NCBI GenBank assembly: GCA_036852015.1 | Contig: JAANDG010000378.1 | Span: 62,001 to 126,000 of the forward strand | Reading direction: 5' to 3' | DNA: 64,000 nucleotides | From: Pelodera strongyloides | Lineage: Eukaryota; Nematoda; Chromadorea; Rhabditida; Rhabditidae | Shown: piece after piece, positions 38,771 to 49,200 of the stretch | Layout of the letters: every line of letters begins with the position of its first letter | How positions within the stretch are numbered: position 1 is the stretch's first letter | The notes under the pieces: generated by a model | Told to the model about the DNA's origin: nothing | Seen by the model: the letters and a program-made list of their open reading frames with translations, nothing else | Databases searched by the model: none | Program-made: the position numbers and the translations under genes

Positions 38771-41700
38771 GTGAGGGAGAGAGAGAGAGGGAGAAAGAGG
38801 GAGAGAGAGAGAGAGAGAAAGAGAGGGAACGCATGGAAATGAAAAGAGTTGAATGAATAGCGTACAATGAATGAATGAATCCGTCCGACTACTCAATTGA
38901 GGATGAGTGCCTAGACAATGAACAGAGAGCACGTGAACCTGAGAGCTTTAGAGATCCTTTGAAGTTGAAGTTGGATATGAACTCTCACATGCAAACAGGA
39001 TATGCAGTTCTATAGGATGAGGATCAGAGCAGAACATACATAAAAGGGACAATTAAAACACACAAGACGAACAATTTTAAAGCAGCATGACACGTGGTTT
39101 GTGAAAAGTAAACTGGAGAACTGCAATGCAAAAGGTATAACCACCGAAATTTGGTTTGTAAAAGTTAACCAACTTCTGCGTGCTGACTCAGCTAACCGGT
39201 TACTGACATACTACTTATGAGCATAAAGGGGGGATGGTAGTCGGGGAGGTTAATCTCCCTCTCACTCACATAGAATAGACAGACCACTACAGCCAAATCA
39301 ATCAAACATAGCCAAGGGAATCGGCTTAAATACAATGAAACGAGGACCGAAACATAATTTTATGGAAAACTCATATTACCTAAAACCATAACAATAATCA
39401 ACACAGTCGATGTGACGAGTAAGCCAAGGACAAGTGGACAAGGACGCTCCGTAAATAATATACCCTTCATTCAAATGCAACAGTGAATAACAACAAAGAG
39501 GCTTAGGCTTACAGATCATCCAGAGGCCATATTCACCACTCAATTCACCATGGCAAATTCCCCGCCTTTTTCTACGCGTGTCTCACGTTAGAATGTTATT
39601 TTCTGTCCCCAGGGAATATTTTCCCGAGGGAATCGGAGTGGTGAACATGCCTCATGACGAAAAACCCACGTGTAAGTTGACGTTGACGAAAGGCTTTGAA
39701 GGTTTATAGAATGCATTTAGCTCAAAACGTAAATCTGCAATAAACTGCGGACTCGCACTGGCATCAGTCAGTCCGGTCTGGAGATAGTTTATATGCGATT
39801 TTAAGCGTCGCTCAGCTTAATACTACCCACCAGAATGCAGCACTAAAGCGAAATACAGGCCGGTTTTTGAAGCACATCATGGACAATCGATTTCTTACGT
39901 ATTAATGCTGATTCTCTCGAATTTAGCTCGATTTTTTATTACTTTTTGCTCATTTGCATAAGCTGTATATAAATGCTTGTTTACTCGATGCGTTTCAAAA
40001 ACCAGCCATCTTTCGCTTTAAAATAATCACAAAAGAGGCACAGAAAAGTCAGACATAGCTACGAAGCCTGGACAAAACAAAAACCTAAAATGCCGTAAAG
40101 CTAAGCTAATTCAGCCGTGTCGCTACCGCCCCCATGGGAGTATTCGATCACGTAATAGTGGCAAAAAGGGCGACATAAATGTGGCCCCGCCGTGTAGATA
40201 GAGATCAGTGGCATGGAACTTCAAGAACAACATACACAGGAAAACGGAAAACCGAAAAAACACGAGTTTTGTGAAAAAAAAACGAACATGCTCCAAAAAA
40301 ACACCGATCACTTATTATCCGTGTTATTTTCGACCAAGTAGCTTATTTGGAGTCTGTACCAAAGAAAACACGGGTTTTTTTTACTAAAATCTGATAAATA
40401 ATACATAACAAAATCGCAAAAAAACACCAGGAGCGGATTTTTGATGATCATGTTCCGTGTTTTTTGGTGTTTTCCATTTCATATGTACATTACATGTCCT
40501 GCTTCTAACACACAAATCACTCGTTTACATACAGACCATCTTCATTCACAACACAAACTTTACGATGTAAATAACATAACACAGCTACATTATACACAAA
40601 ATCAGTATTCCAGTCACAGCTAACTAATCGAATACAACAATCATTACTATGTACATACACAACCTCAAATGAAGGTACACAACAAATCAATAAATAGAGA
40701 TGAGCAGGACAGAGTTAGGTGAGCATGTAGAGAAAAGCGAGACTGTTTGTACAGGAGAAATCTCTCTCACTCTTCGTCCCTCTCCCTCTCTACCATCTCT
40801 CTCTGTCTCTCTCTCTCCTCTGATGATTGACGGCATGTTCGCGGCGGCTATCTGGGCCTTGGCAAGTTCGCTCCGCAAAAGTGGCGGCTATTCGGCGAGG
40901 ATAAACCTGCCGCGAACTCGCCAAAACAGGCGAAAATGCGGCGGCTATCAGATAGCCGCCCGATAGCCGCTGCGAACTTGCTTGTTTCAGGCGAAAATGC
41001 GGCGGCTATCCGGCGGCTATTCGGCGGCTATCGGGGTTTTGTGCACACACGAGCGATACGACTCACATTTCTCTTTTGAGAGCGGAATGCGGGGTCTCAG
41101 TCGGTTTAATTACCCAAGTTTGAGGTTAGCACTAACCCCGAGACGAGACCTTAACACTATACTGTGTGTCTCGATACAATTTTGTAAAGCGTGACTTCGG
41201 GCATGTTGGTCAATTTCATTTTTTATCGTTTATATATTTTTTTCGGAAGAAAGGTATTTTTCTCTGGACCCTCCTCGCCGAGAGAGTGTCCGGCAGCTAT
41301 TCGGCGGCTATCCGGCGAGTTCGCCCCGCCTTCAATGATTGTCGCGCCTTCAGACTTCTCTTGTCGCCGAATAGCCGCCTAAATAGCCGCCCTATAGCCG
41401 CCGCGAATATGCCGTAGAGAACGTAGAATCTCTTTGAACAACAGACGATGGGAGGAATGGACTAAAAGGCGATTAAAAATTGTATCAAAAAGAAAGTTAA
41501 ACATTCCATCTAAACTGACACATTATCAACATCAAATACTTTTGTTTCGAAAACGTTGTGTACATCTTCTAATCTATTGCTTATGGCCGAAGGAAGGCGG
41601 AAGGCGCAGAAACATCTGCGCATATCATACACTTATAATAAGAAGAAAAAGCGCAACCGATAAAGCGAACCTTAAATATGGCGGTCTTATTTACAACTGT

Positions 41701-43171
41701 TCATTTAGCTACACGTGTGTAGAGTGTTGTGTTCAATAGTTCAATACTATGTATAATACAGAGCAAAATCGAAGCCTCTAACAATGGAACATGTATCGGA
41801 ATACATATCACCATTCATGTGGTTGTGGCACCTCGGAACTTCGGAAACCAGAAACCACACACACAAAAAGTTAGATATCTAATGCACTCATATAAATGAT
41901 ATAAAACATTAATATTAACATTATTATAACTAAAATATTAACATTTTTTTCAACGTTTTTAATAATTCAATGACCAGTACGAATCAAACTATCACTCAGT
42001 TCACAGTTGCCATTACCCGTCACTAATTCTGCATAATCTGTCACTCCATCACTTCAACGTTTCACGTTTCATGAAAATGAATATACACAGCACATCACAA
42101 TATAAATATGCGGAGTCGTACAGTAAATACTGTCCTTTCGAAAACATCAAAGCAATACCACACAGCATAGTTATTAGTTATGAAAGAATGAAAGCAAAGC
42201 TACATCTGACGATCCAACAATTAGTTAGTGTACAGAAAGCCTTTCTGAAGCTAAAAGCCATAAAGCTGAAGCTGAAGCTCTGCACACCCTTGCTTGAATT
42301 TAAGGTGGTGTAACAGTAACTTTGTGAAACATAATACGACACTTGCTAAAATGATACAAGCTTGAAGCTTGAAGCAGAGAGCTGGGGCTGGGGTGGAGAG
42401 AGCCAGAGAGCGCGAGCGACACACTGACAGCGAGAGAGAGAGAGAGAGATGTTGAACAAAATGGCCCAACAAATAAAGCTTCTAACTTCTAACAGTAACC
42501 TGAGGGCCCCCGACCCGCGAATTATCCAACTTGTAAATAACTGATCATTACCAAGGAGCATGAAAATTCAAATAAAGAAACAAAAAAATAAAGGAAAAGG
42601 CTCAAAGTGGACCGGCAGGCCGGCAGGTGAAAAACAAACACATCGGTACGGAGAAGGACAGCGCCGACGACAAGATGAGTTAGTTTCCACTATTTGCTTT
42701 AGAATATAAGGGAAGAGAGAAGTTAGGGAAGGGAGAGAAAGAGAAAGAGGAGAGAGAAGAAGAAGAAGAAGAGAGAAGTAGAGAATGGGCAGAAAGGAGC
42801 GGTCAGCATGTCAGAGCACAGTCTGACAGACGGCACACATCGAGAGAAAGAGAGAGAAGGAAGAGGGGGTAGAACAAGCTAAAAATTAATAGACAGAAAT
42901 ATTCCACATTATTTTTTTCAAGGGACATCTCTAATCATACAAGAGGCAAGAAGCACAGTCAGACAATGAAAGTACACTTGAAAAGTAATGAAAAATTAAA
43001 CGTACTAAATCAATCCACGACTTTGGGAAAGGGATTTAATACAAGTAGACTAGTATGTCCTGGGTCCTGGGTCCTGGGGAAACTAAACTGGTTAAACACT
43101 TTGACTTTGGTTTGGTAACATAGCAACGAGCTCAAAAGTCAGCTTGTCATTAAATCGACGTGCGCATGCGT

Positions 43172-43220
<49 letters not shown>

Positions 43221-46200
43221 ACACTCGCATAGAGTTGAAAAATATGCAAAAGTATATATGAAGAGTGGAGCAACGTATTCTATATACCGAATAACCGAAT
43301 GTAAGTTCAGGCGACAAGATGTGAAACAGTCATCACTCATAATAATTAGCTTCTCTACGCAAACTGATTTTCGACTATGTTCGAGCAACGAATCAAGCAA
43401 ATGACTACGACAGTCACAGAGCGTGGAACAAACAACCGTTGCCACCTCTCCCTTTAGTCCCATTCAACGCAGCTGAGTAAACTAACGAGACAAAATAGAA
43501 CAATAACAGAAGTAAGAGTATCCCAATCCCACGCAGCCGGTCCATTTCACAATATAATATATCTACATATGTGTTCATCATAAATAATTCTCCGAATCGT
43601 ACGTACGGTAATAAAAAAAACTACGCCCATCCCCAACCTCAACAAATCAAAGGGTAGATGTTGAAAAACGACCAGTCATCAACAATTAACAGCCACGCCA
43701 GGGTATAAAACCCACATGTAAACGAAAAAAATTAAACATAACATAACCGACCAACCTAGTCCCAAATACCGTGGGCGCAGAGTAGGCCGTGTTGACTTCA
43801 GACGCAGTGAAAAACTCATGCTCAACAGCACAACGAATAAATATTCTCGTTTACAGAACGGTGCTTGATAGTCTAGCACCTAGCAGTCTAGCTTACAATG
43901 GAATAACTGAATATCTCACAACATGCCGCTATTCGCTAATCAGCCCGTCAGGTGTAAATAATAAAATTATAGTTATAGCAGCACCAGTGGGACCAGAACA
44001 CAAATGGGAGAGGTAACAATGCTCTAGTTGTTCCTGTTCTATTGTTTAACAGAGATTAGGTGGGCGATTAGCGAATCGTTTAGGCGGTAAGCAACTGAGC
44101 CGGGTAGCCGGGCGGGAGACAGCGAGGGCGCGGGTGACAGCGCCGCACACACAACAACCACAACAAACAGACAGACGTGGGGCTGGGCTGGGGAGCGAGA
44201 GGGTAGGTTAAGTCCCAGGACTGGGAAGGACAACCCGCTAGTAGGGTGAGAAGTCAGAAGTGATCAGATACAAGAAGGAAGGGGAATCGAGACTCAATAT
44301 ATATTGAATTAAGCTACTCACACAAGCACAAGAGGTAATATGTCGCTCATACAACATTTAGAAAAAAAGAAAGGAAACGGAATGGGATGAATATGTGTCC
44401 AAATAAATAAATAACATCCAATACTAATTACAAAAAATAATTAAATCTAGAGGGCGGCATATCAGTACACTCTGCTGATTAAAGCTTCAGCGCATACATA
44501 TAAAACAAACCTGAGGTCATATTCACCACCCCTATTCCCTCGGGGAAATATTCCCTGGTGACAGAAAATAGCATTCTAATGTGAAAGACACAGAGAAAAA
44601 GACGGGGAATTCCCCATGGGGAATTGAGAGTGGTGAATGTGGCCTCAGACTTCAGAATTGTAAAAAAATTAATTATTCACAAGCGAACCAACCTTGATTA
44701 TCCGTCCCATCATCTGTTTTCACCAAAGCCGCCGGCAGAAGCCATGGCAGAAGTAAAGCAAGAAGACGTTCGCTCTTCGGCCGATGCTCCACTTCCCACG
44801 GAGGACAGCCCGGGTTGGCTGCAATAGCATATTGTGGTGAAAGGTGATAATTGTTCGCTAGAATTCAAATGTCAAAATACAATGAGAAAAAAACAAGGTT
44901 AGCACTAATCACTGGTAGAAAATTCCCTGTCTGTAAATAGAAAATTTAAATCTGCGTTGGTCTCGTGTCTAGAACAAGTCTTTGATTTCAGCCGCTGAAG
45001 CTAGACATTTCATTTATAATCACCTCCCATGGAATCAACTCAACCTTTGTGGACACCCCTATAGTTGATTTTAATACTAAAGCCAAAGTAGTTGCGACCG
45101 CCGCTTGCTCCTTTCAACCGACAAGCAAAAATGCCTGCGTTGCGTGAGGTGAGACACTAACTCTTACAAATCCTGCGCCACGGCCTCCCTGGAGCACAGA
45201 TAATCTATAACCTCTCCACACGTTCACGAAAAAAGCCTACCTTTCAAAGCGTGCGCAACTAATTGAGAGGGTGTCGGTCTAGACATCGAACTCGTTGAGT
45301 CCACAGCAGTATCTGGAGGAAATCTAATGAAACACAAACTGAGAAACAATACGAACAAAACAAAATTATAGCTAAAATCAGATAGCTTCGATCTAGAATC
45401 TAGAAGGGCTTCACAATCAATGAACCAATCCAATAATACCATACGCAATTCAACTTCAATACAAAATACAATATCGAACTACTATCATATAAAGAGGTGA
45501 CTAGTTTTATTATATTAAGCTATCAACAACAGCTTGTAAAATCGGTAGTCCAACTGGCCCAATGAAGCCAATAAACTGGACAAAGTCAATAGATCACAAA
45601 CTCAATAAAGGCGCAATAACACAGTAAATGTTTAAAATTCCACCTGGAACCGCAGAAATAGTAGCTTCCGACGACTGAATGGTTGGTAATGCTGGGGCAA
45701 CAGCCTCTTGCACAGGAACACCATTCTTTGATGAACGATCTGAATAAATATCAAATAAGAAAATTTAGATACCCTTACCCTTACCCTTACCACATACACT
45801 ATTGATATCATTATCATACAGTACATCACAAAACAAAGTAATTACCATAAACAACTTACCAGAACTACGTAGTTTTTGCTTCTTATCAACCGAGACACCT
45901 CCACTAGTACGGCCACTCGTAGTGCTGCTGAAAAACGTAAATAATAAACAAAAACTATTCTTCTTCGTATAACCTTGCTCATTTTCTCACAAGAACTCAC
46001 GTATAAATACAATACAGTACTACACTAAATGTAAGCAAATCCACGTCCCATTTGCCCATTACTCCCTTCTTCCGACTTCCAGATGTAAATCATCACAATC
46101 AAAAAATTGCGGAAGAAAAGCCCTTGTCTAAACGAAGTCCACTGCCTACCTAAACGAAGAAGAAAAGTCCTTACCTAAAAGAAGCCCTCCCCTCATGTGT

Positions 46201-49200
46201 CAGCGTTGCCTCCTTATCAATTTCTTGTGCAGTTGCCATCGATGTTCCAACGGTACTTGGTGATTTCTGAACTTACAAATAACTTGCTTTCATTTATTTT
46301 CCTCTCCTCGTCAACGGGACATATCAGAAAGGAGAAACACTCTGGCTTGAAACTACCCAACCTCGGCCAAATGCAGGAACATGAAATGCGGATATACGCG
46401 GACGCGTGCTCCGAAAGCGCAGACGCATAAATAAAACGCAGACGGAAACGGAAATAAATCTTACCGCAGTTTCAGCTGTGACCGTCGACGGCGCTGGAAC
46501 CAAGGTGCTTCTCCGCCTCTCTTCCATCATGCTCCACTTCTGAAGAAGCACGTCACGCTCCTTGAACTCGATCGAAACTCGGGGATCTCCTGAAATTCAG
46601 CCAAATTCGTCACAAATATAATTCACTTAAAGCGGAATAAACCATACTTCCCGTTCGGTCTTTCTGGCACAAGACAGAACTCTAAACTACACAAAACACG
46701 CGTAGCTTCGTATTTAATGGTCAAATAATTTAGAATTGATAACGGCCGCATAGGCTCAGTACATCAAGCTCACAGCCCACTCAAAGAATAGTGCAGCTAC
46801 CAAAAGACCACCCGCGCACTCACGCCACCCACCATAAAATACGTCCACCATTCGTTGCAATGCCCACGCAGATAGGAAGAAGCAATAGGGCACAACCTGC
46901 GTTGAGTAGGCAACTGCGTCGGCAGAAGGTGGAGAGATGTTAACTAAACATTTACATTAATAACTACAGAATAATTATGAATATTACGCCCTTCCTACAG
47001 TTAGCGTTGTCTTATGGAACACAAGCACCTCTGCGCTCGCACAAACTGCATATACATACGATACACCGCTACAACCGGAATTACATATTTACATTCTTTA
47101 TTAGATGATACGCAGTGCTTTGGCCTTTCTCACGTTTTAAGCGAAACACCGGCCGGTTTTTGAAACGCATCGTGGACAACTGAATTCTTACGTATTTATG
47201 CTAATTTGCTCGAACTTACCCCAATTTTTGTATTCTACTTTATGTTCCTTTGCATGCGCTGCATAAGAATGCTTCAAAAAACGGCCGGTATTTCGCATTA
47301 ACGACTATACAATTTTTTCAGATACGCAATTACACTCGACAATTGCAAAAAAGCAATTACTAACAAATCACTAACCCGTATTCTTATTCTTCGATGGATC
47401 GTGATCGAGAATCTGATGTGGTGGTCCAATCAGTGATATAATATGCATCCACGAGGTGAACAACAAAGGGGGACCCTCTTCCTCTCCATCACTAGGCAGA
47501 GCGGAAAGTGCACGCACACTTTCGTCACCTAAAGATAATTGTGATTGTGATTAATTGATGAAAAGTAAAATTAATCCTTGGGAGCGTACTACATAGCTCT
47601 TACGGTATCAAAAACCCAGAGCCATGAATATTCGCGATCTATCACCACTCAGAGTAATATTCGCACAAAATACCAGACCACAATCACAAAAAAAAGGTAA
47701 AATAAGAAAACTCACTGATAGAGATATTGCAATACTGGTTTCCATACATACTGTTGACAACGAGCACCGATAGCGAGAGCAATTTACGAGCCCAAGACTC
47801 CATGAACGGAACCTAAATGACACAACTTTACTAAGAATAAAAGGAGGTGTATGAAAAGTGGGTCACTTAAGTACGAAACATTTTTAAAGGATCGCAGTCA
47901 CTACAAAATCGTCGTTTTTCTTCGAGTTTACTTGTATTTAGTAAAGAATGGAGACAAATACTTTACCAAAACCGAATAATTTGAATTCCAACTCAGGGGG
48001 CGAACAAGTAGAAAAGTAGTTATACTTAGCTACCGCGGGATTATGAAACGTGTAGTGATATGCCTGCAGACCCTTGCAATATATGTAAAGATATAATATG
48101 CAGATATTTGCCGAAATAATTTGCATACTCCCGATCGGGAAGCAGCTGTATGAACACGTTTCGTGATCCTGCGGTAGTTAAGTAGAACTACATTTCTACT
48201 TGTTCACCCCTGAGTTGGAATTCAAATTATTCGTTTTTGGTAAAGTATTTGTCTCTATTCTTTACTAAATGCAAGTAAACTCGAAGAAAAACGACGATTT
48301 TGTAGTGACTGCGATCCTTTAACTGAGGCCGTATTCACCAACACACAGGACAGTGAGCCCTCCCTGGCCTCCCCAATGAGCTAAAGAGCGCGTTCAGAGT
48401 GCGACAGCAGAAAATTCAGAGCGCGCTCGTGAGCCTAGGGAAGGCTCCCTTTGTGTTGGTGAATACGGTCTCAGATTCAACAAATTCAACTTACTCCGGT
48501 GGACAAGCAATCATGGGGCACGGGGTACGGGGTAAATCAGAACATGCTGACGAGTATGAGCATCAATCTTAAACTAAAGCACTAACCTAAGAAGAAAGGC
48601 TTAGGCTTAGGTCTAAAAATACGGTCAACTCACATGATGTCTCCATCGATGTGCAAGTACAGAAAGTGTTTTCCAATACGAAGGAGACGGGACTTGCTCC
48701 AGGACCACAGCCTTCAGCCACAGATCCATCAGGACGTCGACAACCCGACTGCCGGCACGCCAACCAATATCTTCTGCAAAACGACAATTATTACAATAAC
48801 CAGCCGGATGCAGAGCCCGATAGGCCTTCGGTCGATTGCTTCTCTGTGTTTCCAAGGCGTTATAGCGCAGCATGCAGAGCGCTCGACTCTAAAGCGACAG
48901 GTCGAGGGTTCGAACCCCGCACGAGGCAATGATTTTTGTATGTTTCATTCCCACTGTGTATTGCCGAAAGTGAAAAGGCTTCGTTTCCGACAGTGACAAA
49001 AAATCTTTCTCCTTTGTATAATAAGATATTTCTTTTTAGTTTGTTGGCCAATTGTAAATATGCTGTATTGTAAAGATGAAGCTTACTTTTTTGACAGTTT
49101 ACATGCTGGACGTAAACGTATGTACTGGGCACTCGCATGTATTATGTGCAACGAAAAACAATAAACAAATAAACCTGGTAGAGACGATTCCGATACCAGT

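Larger units (their letters stand above)
37908..44692. other. 6.8-kb RALGAPB intron hosting the SL RNA element
   Basis: The flanking exons join in phase (CAA G / AT GTG), so this is one intron. Contents: a poly-C run (about 38,257-38,270), GA microsatellites (38,730-38,827; 42,720-42,775; 43,177-43,220), an ACGTGGTTT fragment near 39,080, MITEs at 39,523-39,653, 39,844-40,021 and 44,513-44,645, and the SL RNA-bearing element at 40,831-41,414. I see no further structure in 41,450-42,350 or 43,500-44,500. Confidence 0.7.

Noticed and set aside
40700..41417. Several + strand open frames near the SL RNA gene
   Set aside because: They read through the repeated GGCGGCTAT words and a CT tract; no recognisable protein.
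48860..48935. Functional tRNA gene
   Set aside because: Acceptor stem does not pair and the anticodon stem has mismatches; kept only as a tRNA-derived repeat.
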